From an uncultured Clostridia bacterium (GTDB taxonomy: Bacteria > Bacillota > Clostridia > Christensenellales > Borkfalkiaceae), in assembly GCA_944327465.1 (NCBI GenBank), contig CALVHH010000011.1:1-54419 (forward strand): 54,419 nt of DNA, read 5' to 3'. The notes beneath the pieces are model-generated. The model did not search any database. It was not told the DNA's origin and saw only the letters and a list, made by a program, of their open reading frames with translations. Below, one piece after another: positions 44,882 through 53,456 of this stretch; the stretch's first letter is position 1, and every line of letters begins with the position of its first letter. A program made the translations under genes and the position numbers.

Positions 44882-46240
44882 GTGAAAAAACTGATAATGC
44901 TGACAACGGCGCTCGTGCTTACTGCATGCCTTGCGCCCTCATTTACCGCCGCGGCAGACGACGGCGGAGAACTGTACTACCCCGCGGAGTTCGAGCGCAC
45001 GCTTGAATTTTCCTCGCTTGCAGACTACGCGTTCGAAGGCGAAAAGAGCGCCTTTGCCGACGCCACCCCTTCGGGCAGCAGGCTGTACGTCATAGCACCC
45101 GACGAATTCGGCGACAACAGGCTGACCACCGTGGACTGCTCATTCGCGATCGACGAGATGGAATATCACGAAGGCACGCTCTATTTGCAGAGCAGCCAAA
45201 GCGAGATATACTCCTATTCCGAAGGCGAAATTTCGCCCGCGGTGTATGCATTTGCAAGCCGTCCCAACGCCGTCACCGACAGCCGCACGGGCTACATGTA
45301 TCTCATTGCCGAAGCCGAAAATTCATTCGGGCTGGTGGCGTATTCCTCGCAGTCGGCGCTTTCGAATATCTTTGCGGACGGATGTTCCAAGCTCAAAAAG
45401 ATAGACGATGAGATATATATCATCAACGAAGGCACGCTGTACAATGTTTACGAAAACAGCGCGAAGCCCATGTCGTTCGGCTATGTGGACCTTACTTTGG
45501 CAGACGCGCTGTCCGCGGGAAACGCTGCCGAGCTTTTAAAAGAGGATTACGAAGTGCAGACCGCCGTGGTGCACCCGCAGACGGCGGAAGGCAAACACGC
45601 GTACGTGACCAAAATAGACATTTCGTCTTTGGGTGAGACGTTTACAGCTCAGGGCACCGAAAGGCTCATCGCCGACAGGCAGGCGCTGGTGCTGGCTTCT
45701 TCGGGCAACGCCGCGATAGTGCTGATGGCGGACGACGAAGGCGAGCCCGCATGCTATATAACGCTTGCCGACGCGCTGGAGATGACGGCGTACACGCCCG
45801 CCGACAACGACATGGACAAGGCGTATGCCCGCAGCGAAGTGACCATATTTACAAGACCATACATGTGCGACGCCACCGTCGCCGACACTGTGGAGAGCGG
45901 AACGGTGTTCACCGTGCTTGAAAAGTGCAGCCTTGAGCTGACCGACGGCGCGTTCTACCGCGTGGAATACACGGCGGAAGGACAGACAAGACAGGGCTTT
46001 GCCGTGGGGCGCTCGCTTTCGCCCTACACCTTCGCCGCCGAAAACGACACAGAACAGACGACGGGCGACAAGAACTTTACTTACGACAACCCCTGGCAGA
46101 CGGTAGTTGCGGTGCTGCTGATAGTGCTGCTTGTGCTCGTGGGCGTAGGCTACGTCACGTTCTACGCCACAAAAAAATCTGCAAAGGCAAACAAAAAACA
46201 GGCGCCGCCTTCGGACGACGACCTGTATATGAGGGACTGA
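44882..46240 (+). CDS. Secreted C-terminally anchored protein with beta-rich ectodomain
   Basis: A 452-aa protein. GTG start followed by a signal peptide (KKLIMLTTALVLTACLAPSF), which excludes the longer upstream frame. The ectodomain has propeller-like strands in the first 250 residues (RLYVIAPDEFGDN, GYMYLIAEAENSFG) and an SH3-like segment near 310-380. Then come a transmembrane helix (about 405-428) and a basic tail. It has the same architecture as the gene at 43542 and the surface protein at 31700. Function unknown. Transcript predicted leaderless. Confidence 0.72.
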   Translation: MKKLIMLTTALVLTACLAPSFTAAADDGGELYYPAEFERTLEFSSLADYAFEGEKSAFADATPSGSRLYVIAPDEFGDNRLTTVDCSFAIDEMEYHEGTLYLQSSQSEIYSYSEGEISPAVYAFASRPNAVTDSRTGYMYLIAEAENSFGLVAYSSQSALSNIFADGCSKLKKIDDEIYIINEGTLYNVYENSAKPMSFGYVDLTLADALSAGNAAELLKEDYEVQTAVVHPQTAEGKHAYVTKIDISSLGETFTAQGTERLIADRQALVLASSGNAAIVLMADDEGEPACYITLADALEMTAYTPADNDMDKAYARSEVTIFTRPYMCDATVADTVESGTVFTVLEKCSLELTDGAFYRVEYTAEGQTRQGFAVGRSLSPYTFAAENDTEQTTGDKNFTYDNPWQTVVAVLLIVLLVLVGVGYVTFYATKKSAKANKKQAPPSDDDLYMRD

Positions 46241-46263
46241 CGATATTATATTTATATATAGTA

Positions 46264-46355
46264 TATGTGAGCGGGGCGCAGCTTTTAGCTGCGCCCCGCT
46301 CACATATTGAAATTATTTTGCCGCCCCGCGCCGATTTCGGCGCGGGGCGGCAAAA
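46264..46355. terminator. Two long hairpins between convergent genes
   Basis: Stem 1, 46264-46306, has arms tatgtgagcggggcgcagct and complement. Stem 2, 46316-46355, has arms ttttgccgccccgcgccga and complement. The first serves the plus-strand gene and the second the malic enzyme gene. Confidence 0.7.
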
Positions 46356-46372
46356 CTCCGCACTTAAAAACT

Positions 46373-47554
46373 TTATTTACTGAAAAGCTTTGAAACGCCC
46401 GAACTTATAGCCGCCTGAGCCACCGCCTTGGCTACGCTTTCGTGCGCGCTCTTATCGTAGGCATAGGGCAGTATGTAGTCGCGGGAGAGCTTGTCTTCCG
46501 CCACGCACTCGGCTATGCCGCGGGCGGCAGCTATCATCATTTGCGTGTTCACTGTGCTTGCGCGGACGTCGAGAGCGCCCCTGAACAGCCCGGGGAAGAC
46601 GAGCAGATTGTTTATCTGGTTGGCGTACTGCGAAGAACCTGTGCCGACGATGAACGCCCCCGCTTGGGCGGCGAGCTCAGGGGCTATTTCGGGCACGGGG
46701 TTTGCCATGGTGAATATTATGGGCTTATCTGCCATGCTGCGCACCATGTCGGCGCTGACCACGTTGGGCGCGGAGACGCCAATGAACACGTCGGCGCCCT
46801 TCATTGCGTCGGCGAGCTTGCCCCGGAGCATACCTGCGTTGGTAACGAGGGAGATTTCGGCGTGGGCGGCGTTCAGCTCCTCGTCGCCGCGGCAGATTAT
46901 GCCGAACTTATCGCACATAATTATATTCTTTACGCCCAGCTCTATCAAAAATTTTGCAATGGCTATGCCCGCCGCGCCCGCGCCGTTTATGACGACTTTT
47001 ACGCCGTCCGCGCTCTTTTGCGCAAGTTTGAGCGCGTTGGTGAGCGCCGCCGCGACGACGATGGCGGTGCCGTGCTGGTCGTCGTGAAAGACGGGGATGT
47101 CCAGCTCGGCTTTGAGGCGCGATTCTATTTCGAAGCACCTGGGCGCGGAGATATCTTCGAGATTTATTCCGCCGAACGAGCCCGAGAGCAGTTTTATCGT
47201 CCTTATTATCTCTTCAGTATCCTTTGACTTTATGCATAGGGGATAGGCATCTACGCCGCCGAACGCCTTGAACAGCGCACACTTGCCCTCCATTACGGGC
47301 ATGCCGGCTTCGGGACCTATGTCGCCCAGCCCGAGCACTGCCGTGCCGTCGGTGATCACGGGCACAGTGTTCCAGCGGCGGGTGAGCTCGAAGGATTTGT
47401 TTACGTCGTCGTGTATTGCCATGCACGGTTCGGCTACGCCGGGGGTATAGGCGAGCGAAAGGTCTTCGCGGCAGGATACGGGCACGCGGCAGACCGTCTC
47501 TATCTTGCCCCTCCACTCGGCGTGTTTTTTCAATGACTGCTCTCTGTAATTCAT
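46373..47554 (-). CDS. NAD(P)-dependent malic enzyme (malate dehydrogenase, decarboxylating)
   Basis: It converts malate to pyruvate and CO2. The 393-aa short bacterial form has [11 protein letters not shown], the active-site region [14 protein letters not shown], metal-binding ED/D residues in NLEDISAP and [11 protein letters not shown], and the nucleotide loop [13 protein letters not shown] ggaagg precedes the ATG. With citrate synthase it supports a partial dicarboxylate metabolism. Cofactor preference not assigned. Confidence 0.92.
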   Translation of the reverse strand: MNYREQSLKKHAEWRGKIETVCRVPVSCREDLSLAYTPGVAEPCMAIHDDVNKSFELTRRWNTVPVITDGTAVLGLGDIGPEAGMPVMEGKCALFKAFGGVDAYPLCIKSKDTEEIIRTIKLLSGSFGGINLEDISAPRCFEIESRLKAELDIPVFHDDQHGTAIVVAAALTNALKLAQKSADGVKVVINGAGAAGIAIAKFLIELGVKNIIMCDKFGIICRGDEELNAAHAEISLVTNAGMLRGKLADAMKGADVFIGVSAPNVVSADMVRSMADKPIIFTMANPVPEIAPELAAQAGAFIVGTGSSQYANQINNLLVFPGLFRGALDVRASTVNTQMMIAAARGIAECVAEDKLSRDYILPYAYDKSAHESVAKAVAQAAISSGVSKLFSK

Positions 47555-47586
47555 ATTCCTACCTTCCTTAAGTATATTGCCAACAC

Positions 47587-47614
47587 ATTATAGCACAACT
47601 TTTTTCTTTTTCAA
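47587..47614 (-). promoter_or_regulatory. Promoter of the malic enzyme gene
   Basis: TTGAAA, 16 nt, TATAAT with TGC before the -10 (extended -10) on the minus strand. Confidence 0.65.
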
Positions 47615-47746
47615 ATTTATTATGCGGTCAGAGGGCAAAGCAAAAAATTTTTTTATGCAAAAAACACAAAAACTTCATTGCCGCATTAATACGAATGCAC
47701 ACAAAGAGGTTATAATTTATGTACACTAAAATAAAGGAGCCACACC

Positions 47747-48877
47747 ATGAAGAAACCGGCAATATTTAAAATGACCGCCGCCATTGCACTGTGTACTGCG
47801 GTAGCGGCATCCTGCGTCCTGGCGGGCTGCGCCCAAGATACGGCGGAAGTCAGCCAATATTCCAAAGATACAAACATAGTTTCGTACGTATCCACACAGA
47901 CGCAGGTATACAGCGCCACCGCGGAAGTAGTTGAGGCGGTAGCCGACAGCGTGGTGGAGATAAGCACCGAAGCCACCATGACCCAGTGGGGAATGCAGTA
48001 TATAGTTTCGGGCGCAGGCAGCGGCGTAATAGTCGGTCAGGACGAGGACACCTACTATATAGTGACCAACGACCACGTAATAGAGGGCGCAAACGACATA
48101 ACCGTGCGGCTGAGGAACGGCGAGGAATACGAAGCCGAGCTCGTAGCCGCGGACGACTCCGCCGACATAGCGGCAATAACGATAACCTGCGGCGAACAGC
48201 TCGAAATTGCCGTATGGGCGGACAGCGACGAACTGCAGATAGGCGAAGACCTGATAGCCATAGGCAACCCGCTGGGCAGCCTGGGCGGCACGGTGACTAA
48301 GGGCATACTTTCCGCCACCGAGCGCAGCATAGTAGTCAACGACTATGAAATGACGCTGCTGCAGACCGATACCGCCATAAATCCCGGCAATTCGGGCGGC
48401 GGGCTGTTCAACATGCGCGGCGAGCTCGTGGGCATAGTAAACGCCAAGACTTCGGACGAGGAAGTAGAAGGCATATGCTTTGCCATACCCGCCAATACCG
48501 CACGCGACACGTTCAGCGATTTGGTCACCTACGGCTACGTGCAGGGCAGGGCGACGTTTGACATAGAGCTCACCGAAGGCAGCATATCTTCGGGCATAGG
48601 CGGCGCCGCGCAGTCGATAACCTACGTCACCGCCACGGGCGACGGCGTTGAAGCGGGCACGTTTGAACTTTACGACCGCATATACAAGATAAACGGCAAC
48701 GAGATAACCACGCTTGCAAGCTACAATGCCGCGCTTGCCGATATTTCGGCGGGCGACGAGGTGACGGTGGAAGTGTTCCGCGGCAAAATAAACCAGGGCT
48801 TTTTCGGGAACAGCATAACTTTTGAAGAGCAGTCGGTAAGCTTTACGGTGACCGCGCTGCAGTACGGAGCACAATAA
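47747..48877 (+). CDS. HtrA/DegP-like serine protease lipoprotein
   Basis: A 376-aa trypsin-like protease with one PDZ domain. A lipoprotein signal ends LAGC (C28), so it is membrane-tethered by lipid rather than by the helix usual in Firmicutes HtrA. Catalytic triad H110 (TNDHV), D140 (SADIAA), S216 (NPGNSGGG). PDZ with ELYDRIYKINGNEI at about 315-365. RBS aaaggag, TATAAT at 47711-47716 with a weak -35. Likely degrades misfolded exported proteins. Confidence 0.9.
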   Translation: MKKPAIFKMTAAIALCTAVAASCVLAGCAQDTAEVSQYSKDTNIVSYVSTQTQVYSATAEVVEAVADSVVEISTEATMTQWGMQYIVSGAGSGVIVGQDEDTYYIVTNDHVIEGANDITVRLRNGEEYEAELVAADDSADIAAITITCGEQLEIAVWADSDELQIGEDLIAIGNPLGSLGGTVTKGILSATERSIVVNDYEMTLLQTDTAINPGNSGGGLFNMRGELVGIVNAKTSDEEVEGICFAIPANTARDTFSDLVTYGYVQGRATFDIELTEGSISSGIGGAAQSITYVTATGDGVEAGTFELYDRIYKINGNEITTLASYNAALADISAGDEVTVEVFRGKINQGFFGNSITFEEQSVSFTVTALQYGAQ

Positions 48878-48892
48878 ATTTAAACATTATAG

Positions 48893-48973
48893 GCGCCGCG
48901 CACGGCATGTCGTGCGCGGCGCTGTCGCACTATATAAGCGCCCCCGCGGGCTTGCCCGCGGGGCGCTTATATA
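48893..48973. terminator. Two hairpins between convergent htrA-like gene and cysK
   Basis: Stem 1, 48893-48922 (gcgccgcgcacg arms). Stem 2, 48931-48973 (tatataagcgcccccgcggg-type arms, with one bulge), followed by tttt on the plus strand. Confidence 0.7.
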
Positions 48974-48975
48974 TT

Positions 48976-49902
48976 TTAGCATTCAAACAGCTGTGTAGAA
49001 AGGTACCTGTCGCCCGTATCGGGCAGCAGCACCACTATGTTTTTGCCGTTAAATTCGGGGCGCCTGCCAACTTCGGCCGCGGCATGGAGCGCCGCACCCG
49101 AAGATATGCCGCAGAGCAGTCCCTGACTGCCGCCCAGCAGCCGGGCAGCCGAGTACGCCTGCTCTTCGGTGACAGCCGCCACCTCATCATATACCGAGGT
49201 ATCCAAAGCTTTCGGCACGAATCCCGCGCCTATGCCCTGCAGCCCGTGCGCGCCCGCATAGCCCTTTGAGAGCACGGGCGAGCCCGCCGGCTCGACAGCA
49301 ACGACGCGGACGGCGGCGTTCTTTTCCTTTAAATATCTGCCCACGCCGGTTATTGTGCCGCCCGTGCCCACGCCCGCGACGAACGCGGCTATATCGCCGC
49401 CCGTCTGCCGCCATATCTCGGGCGCGGTCGTCAGATAGTGCGCCTGCGGGTTGGCGGGGTTTGAAAACTGGTCGGGTATGAACGCCCCCTCCTCCTGTGC
49501 GGCGAGCTCTCTTGCCCGCTCTATCGCGCCCGTCATGCCCTTTGCGCCGTCGGTGAGCACCACTTGGGCGCCGTATGCGCGTATGAGCTTTATGCGCTCG
49601 GCGCTCATGGTATTCGGCATGGTGAGCACTACCTTATATCCCCTCGCCGCGCCTATCGCGGCGAGCCCTATGCCCGTGTTGCCCGAAGTGGGCTCTATTA
49701 TCGTGGCGCCGGGGCGCAGCCTGCCCTCGCGTTCGGCGGCGTCTATCATATTGAGCGCCACCCTGTCCTTTACGGAGCCCGCGGGATTGAACATTTCTGC
49801 CTTTGCAAGCAGCGCCGCACCCACCCCTGCGCGGGCGCAGAAGTTATCCAGTTTTATAAGCGGCGTATCGCCGATAAGTTTTTCAATACCCTGATATATC
49901 AT
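48976..49902 (-). CDS. cysK: Cysteine synthase (O-acetylserine sulfhydrylase)
   Basis: It makes cysteine from O-acetylserine and sulfide with PLP bound to K45 (NPAGSVKDR). The 308-aa protein shows the substrate loop PTSGNTGIG and the phosphate-binding GVGTGGTITG. It lies 19 nt after the kinase gene and ends at a terminator, so it is the last gene of the ECF sigma operon. This links the sigma system to cysteine/thiol supply (inference). Confidence 0.93.
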   Translation of the reverse strand: MIYQGIEKLIGDTPLIKLDNFCARAGVGAALLAKAEMFNPAGSVKDRVALNMIDAAEREGRLRPGATIIEPTSGNTGIGLAAIGAARGYKVVLTMPNTMSAERIKLIRAYGAQVVLTDGAKGMTGAIERARELAAQEEGAFIPDQFSNPANPQAHYLTTAPEIWRQTGGDIAAFVAGVGTGGTITGVGRYLKEKNAAVRVVAVEPAGSPVLSKGYAGAHGLQGIGAGFVPKALDTSVYDEVAAVTEEQAYSAARLLGGSQGLLCGISSGAALHAAAEVGRRPEFNGKNIVVLLPDTGDRYLSTQLFEC

Positions 49903-49921
49903 ACCTTTAAAACCTGCGTAT

Positions 49922-50437
49922 TTACTTTATCTCGGGAAGGGGCACGCGGTAAGCTCCGTCGATGTATATTATGTTGCAGCCGTACTTTTTGCATTGGGCG
50001 AGATTTTCGATATTTTCGCTTATCGCCACATACGGCGAAAACTCGTCGCTGCGGCGGTGCTCTATTTCGCAGGCGTGCCCTACGATATCAGCCCAGTGCC
50101 GCTCGATATAGTTTGCGCTCATGACGATGAAATATGCGCGTATGCTTTCAAGATACTTTTTATTGAAGTACCTCTTCCAGTTGCAGGGGATATATGCGCC
50201 CTCGACTATCAGATCCTGGTCGTTTTCGACGGCGGTCTTTACTATCTCCTTTACGATATTCCAAAGATAGGGCTTCAGGCGGGCGTCGTCCACGGGGGTG
50301 AGCGCAGTGTTGCCGCTGCGTATGAGCCCCATCTTTAAAAGGTCGATAGAGATGCAGGGATATTTATAAGCTTCTATCATTCGCTTTGCAAGCAGCGTCT
50401 TGCCGGTGTGCGACGACCCGCCTATCAGCACAACCAT
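49922..50437 (-). CDS. P-loop kinase-like protein (171 aa)
   Basis: Walker A GGSSHTGKT at the N terminus, then ISIDLLKMGL, and DLIVEGAYIP as the Walker-B-like strand. The overall layout resembles small NMP kinase/2-phosphoglycerate-kinase-like proteins often seen in Clostridia. The substrate is unknown. RBS gaggggg; overlaps the anti-sigma gene by 13 nt, so the two are translationally coupled. Confidence 0.72.
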   Translation of the reverse strand: MVVLIGGSSHTGKTLLAKRMIEAYKYPCISIDLLKMGLIRSGNTALTPVDDARLKPYLWNIVKEIVKTAVENDQDLIVEGAYIPCNWKRYFNKKYLESIRAYFIVMSANYIERHWADIVGHACEIEHRRSDEFSPYVAISENIENLAQCKKYGCNIIYIDGAYRVPLPEIK

Positions 50438-51603
50438 ACCTTTACCCCCTCTCCTCCGCGGGAGCCGCCCCTGCGGCGGTCGTCGTCATCATCGTCATCG
50501 TCGTCGTAACGGTCGAAGTCCTGCTCGGTGCCGTCTTCGAACACATAGTGATAGTTGCCCTGCCTTATATATATCCTGAAGCTCACGCGCTCGCCGTCGA
50601 TATTGCCGCTGACGGCTATAACTCGCTCGCCGTCATCCGTCTCGTCTTCGAAAGTCAGGCTCTCGCGCCTGCCGCCGCGCTCTATCGTCATGTGCAGTTC
50701 GAGTTCGTCCTCCTCGCTCTCGTACTCCACGGTGGTGCGCTCGACCACTTTACCGCCCTCTACGAGCGTATACATGTATTCGTACTCGCTCTCCTCTTCG
50801 CCGTCGTCGTTTTCGCTCTCATCCGAACGGCTGAAGATTATATAGCTGTCATCGCCCGTGCGGGCGCGGAAGAACAGTTCGTTTTCCTGCTCGCCGGGCT
50901 CGCTTTCGGTGCTGTAACTGCCCTCAACGGGGTAGCTTTGCCCTTCCACCACGAGCACGCCCTCTATGGAGTAGTTGCGCTCCTCCTCGTCGCCGTCGAC
51001 CTCGCCGCCGCGGTATATCTTGTCGTAGTACATAAGGTATGAAACCGATTGACCGAGCATGTCTCTGTACCCCACCGACATGCCGTAGTCATAGCCGTAC
51101 TCCGCCGAGACAGCCGTGCCCGTTATGTCGCTCTCCGAAAGCAGGCTTTCAACCAAGGACATGTAGCTGTTTATCACCGACATCTGCTCGTCGGAGGGCG
51201 CCGCCCTGTACAGCTCTGCCGAAGCCGTCGCCGCCGAAGGCGACGCAAAAGAGCGGTCGGAAGCTATGACCGCCCCGACCGACGCCGCGCCGTAGGCGTA
51301 GAATGTATCGGAGTCGGTAATCTCATCGAACTTGCCGGGCTTATCTATGGTGATATCGGGGGGAGCGACGGGGCTGTTGCCGAGCATGGGCAGCGCTACC
51401 GCGAGCGCAATGATGAGCGCTGCAGCCGCCGTACAGACGGCGACTATTATGCCGCGGCGGCCGATCGCCGCCGTGCCCGCCGAAACGCGCACGGACCGAA
51501 CATCTTCTTCAACGCCCAGCCGCGCCTTTATATTGTTCTTTATGCTCTCGTCGGGCAGTACGTCTTTGCGCCCTTCGCGGAGCAATTTTTTTATGTCCTT
51601 CAT
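50425..51603 (-). CDS. Membrane anti-sigma factor with ectodomain paralogous to the 52345 lipoprotein
   Basis: A 392-aa protein. A cytoplasmic N terminus of about 47 residues (KKLLREGRKDVLPDESIKNN) can act as the sigma-binding part, with no zinc motif. One transmembrane helix is at 50-75. An extracellular domain of about 290 residues includes paired strands (YSIEGVLVVEGQSYPVEG, MYTLVEGGKVVERTTVEYES) and ends with nine consecutive aspartates and an RRRGG tail. The same strands and Asp run occur in the divergent lipoprotein. The anti-sigma role is inferred from the ATGA overlap with the ECF gene and from topology. Confidence 0.78.
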   Translation of the reverse strand: MKDIKKLLREGRKDVLPDESIKNNIKARLGVEEDVRSVRVSAGTAAIGRRGIIVAVCTAAAALIIALAVALPMLGNSPVAPPDITIDKPGKFDEITDSDTFYAYGAASVGAVIASDRSFASPSAATASAELYRAAPSDEQMSVINSYMSLVESLLSESDITGTAVSAEYGYDYGMSVGYRDMLGQSVSYLMYYDKIYRGGEVDGDEEERNYSIEGVLVVEGQSYPVEGSYSTESEPGEQENELFFRARTGDDSYIIFSRSDESENDDGEEESEYEYMYTLVEGGKVVERTTVEYESEEDELELHMTIERGGRRESLTFEDETDDGERVIAVSGNIDGERVSFRIYIRQGNYHYVFEDGTEQDFDRYDDDDDDDDDRRRGGSRGGEGVKVWLC

Positions 51604-52127
51604 ATACCGCCCTCCTCTTCAAGTATTTTTTTAAGTTTTTTAAGCGCCTCGTTGTTCTTCCACGTCACCGTGCCTATGGGCATTGACAGCATTTCGGCGA
51701 CCTCCCTGCGCTTGTACCCCGCCACCTTGCAGAGCATCAATATTTCGTATTCGTCCTCCGCAAGGCACTTCATGGCTGCTTCGAACACGTACGGCAGCTG
51801 AATGCTGCCGCTGCCGTACTTGTAGGCGTTGACCGTAAAGTCCTCCGAAAACTCGCGGCGATACTTTTTTATGTGGTTTAAAGCTATCGACCTGCCTATA
51901 CTGCACAGCCAGCCGACAAAACTTGTGCCCGCGGCGTACTGCTCCAAGCGGGAGATGGCGCGAAGGTAGGTATCCTGCAATATGTCTTCGGCATACATCT
52001 TGTCGCGCACAATGTACAGCACGGCAAAATACACAGCCCTGTTTGTCTGCTCGTATATGTAATCGAAGGCGGAATTGTCGCCCGATTTTAAAAGTTCGAT
52101 GTGCTTTTCCAGCTTATGCGTGTTCAT
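51600..52127 (-). CDS. ECF-type RNA polymerase sigma factor
   Basis: A 175-aa sigma-70 family ECF factor with region 2 (AEDILQDTYLRAISRLEQY, GWLCSIGRSIALNHIKK) and region 4 (EILMLCKVAGYKRREVAEML, GTVTWKNNEALKKLKK). The start codon follows ggaagagag and lies only 4 nt after the motif 52132-52170, which is shared with the divergent lipoprotein promoter, suggesting autoregulation. It is the first gene of a four-gene operon. Confidence 0.9.
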   Translation of the reverse strand: MNTHKLEKHIELLKSGDNSAFDYIYEQTNRAVYFAVLYIVRDKMYAEDILQDTYLRAISRLEQYAAGTSFVGWLCSIGRSIALNHIKKYRREFSEDFTVNAYKYGSGSIQLPYVFEAAMKCLAEDEYEILMLCKVAGYKRREVAEMLSMPIGTVTWKNNEALKKLKKILEEEGGI

Positions 52128-52131
52128 CTCT

Positions 52132-52170
52132 CTTCCACTTATTAAACAGTTGCTAAAGTCATTTTGTTGG
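52132..52170 (-). promoter_or_regulatory. Candidate ECF sigma promoter (sigma operon side)
   Basis: On the minus strand: CCAACAA, 15 nt, TGTTTAATAAGTGGAAG. It has the same elements and spacing as 52261-52299. There is no sigma-A -35 at this place. Confidence 0.72.
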
Positions 52171-52260
52171 CGAAAGAAAAAAATTTTTGCCCGATTATAT
52201 TATAATGATAACACCTTGAAGGGTATCGGTCAATAGCCGCAAAAAAATTTTTTAATTTTT

Positions 52261-52299
52261 CCAACAATTGCCCGCCGTGCGGTGTTATATAAGTGAAAG
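52261..52299 (+). promoter_or_regulatory. Candidate ECF sigma promoter (lipoprotein side)
   Basis: CCAACAA, 15 nt, TGTTATATAAGTGAAAG. It matches the opposite-strand motif at 52132-52170 in both blocks with identical 39-nt geometry, while the 15-nt spacers differ. It lies about 45 nt before the lipoprotein start. Confidence 0.72.
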
Positions 52300-52344
52300 C
52301 CCGGCAGGACAGGCGGGCATACACAAATCAAGGAGGAAAATATC

Positions 52345-53316
52345 ATGAAAAAATTATTTTTGAGCATAGCGCTTGCGGGCGCGGTCGCGGCAACGCTGGC
52401 TGTGGCAGGCTGTTCGGACAACACTTCGGAAAACGTAAACCTTGCAAAACTCAACTCCGCCGAGGCGGCATACGCATTCAGCGCGGCATCGGCAGGCATG
52501 ATAATCTCTGCCGAAGACGGCGCGGCGGGTGACCCCGTACAGCAGCCCCAAACTCATCCCGAAACGACGCAGCCGCCAAAGGATGACACCGAAGCCGTTC
52601 AGCCGCCCCAAGAAGTCGAGGGCGAAGAGAGCGCATACGACGCGCTCGACGGCTACATGACGCTTGCCGAGAGCATGCTGCGCGACGGAGCATTCGGCGT
52701 CACCGAAGGGGCTTCGGAGCGGGCGGAATACGAATACAAGACGGTAGTGACATACAGCGACGTGCACGGCAACGCGCACAGCTACGAGATGCACTACAAC
52801 AAGACGCTCATACCCGACTACGACGACGATGACGACGATGATGACGACGAAATCGAGGAAGAATACGCCATACGCGGAGTGATGGTGATAGAGGGCAAGG
52901 ACTACGCCATACGCGGCGAAAGGGAATACGAGAGCGAGCGCGGCGAGAGCGAGACGGAGACTGAGTTCCGCGTAGAGCTGGGCGAAGGAGCGTTCATGCT
53001 GGTAGAGCAGAGCGAAGAGTACGAACGCGGCGAGAGCGAGCAGGAGTACAGCTACTCGGTATGGCAGAACGGCAGATGCGTAGAGCGGAGCAGCTTTGAA
53101 TACGAGAGCGAGCACGGCGAGACCGAAGTAAAGATGACAGCCATGTCGGACGGCGTGACCCAAGCGTTCTATCTCACCAAAGAGAGCGTGCGCGGCAGGG
53201 AAGTAATGATACTGCGCGTGGGCACGGGCAGGGACGCAAAGAGCTACTACGTGACCCAGTCCACCGACGCCGACGGCGAAATATCCTACTCGTACGAGCA
53301 GATATCCCGCCGCTGA
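52345..53316 (+). CDS. Lipoprotein paralogous to the anti-sigma ectodomain, with Asp9 run
   Basis: A 323-aa protein with lipoprotein signal AVAGC (C23). A proline/threonine-rich linker (residues about 60-95) is followed by a domain that parallels the anti-sigma ectodomain: DGYMTLAESML, EMHYNKTLIPDY, nine aspartates, EEEYAIRGVMVIEGKDYAIRG written in part, YSVWQNGRCVERSSFEYES and a final strand. It is strongly acidic. It is divergent from the ECF operon under what looks like the same promoter motif. A role as ligand reservoir, decoy or cation sensor is possible (inference). Strong RBS aaggagg. Confidence 0.78.
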   Translation: MKKLFLSIALAGAVAATLAVAGCSDNTSENVNLAKLNSAEAAYAFSAASAGMIISAEDGAAGDPVQQPQTHPETTQPPKDDTEAVQPPQEVEGEESAYDALDGYMTLAESMLRDGAFGVTEGASERAEYEYKTVVTYSDVHGNAHSYEMHYNKTLIPDYDDDDDDDDDEIEEEYAIRGVMVIEGKDYAIRGEREYESERGESETETEFRVELGEGAFMLVEQSEEYERGESEQEYSYSVWQNGRCVERSSFEYESEHGETEVKMTAMSDGVTQAFYLTKESVRGREVMILRVGTGRDAKSYYVTQSTDADGEISYSYEQISRR

Positions 53317-53363
53317 CGACAGCACGCGACATATAAAAAAGTGTAGGCAATAAAGATGATCGC

Positions 53364-53402
53364 TTCGGCGCAGGCGGGCTTTGCCCGCCCGCCTGCGCCG
53401 AA
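53364..53402 (+). terminator. Terminator of the lipoprotein gene
   Basis: A 15-bp stem (ttcggcgcaggcggg and complement) followed by aattttta. Confidence 0.8.
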
Positions 53403-53456
53403 AATTTTTACCGCTCCCTTGCCGCCCGCAATTTTTAACCGTGCCGCGATAAAACA

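Noticed and set aside
47726-48874. 382-aa frame opposite the HtrA gene
   Set aside because: Antisense shadow of a GC-rich coding frame; tyrosine/valine-rich low-complexity product, no RBS, while the opposite frame has a full catalytic triad.
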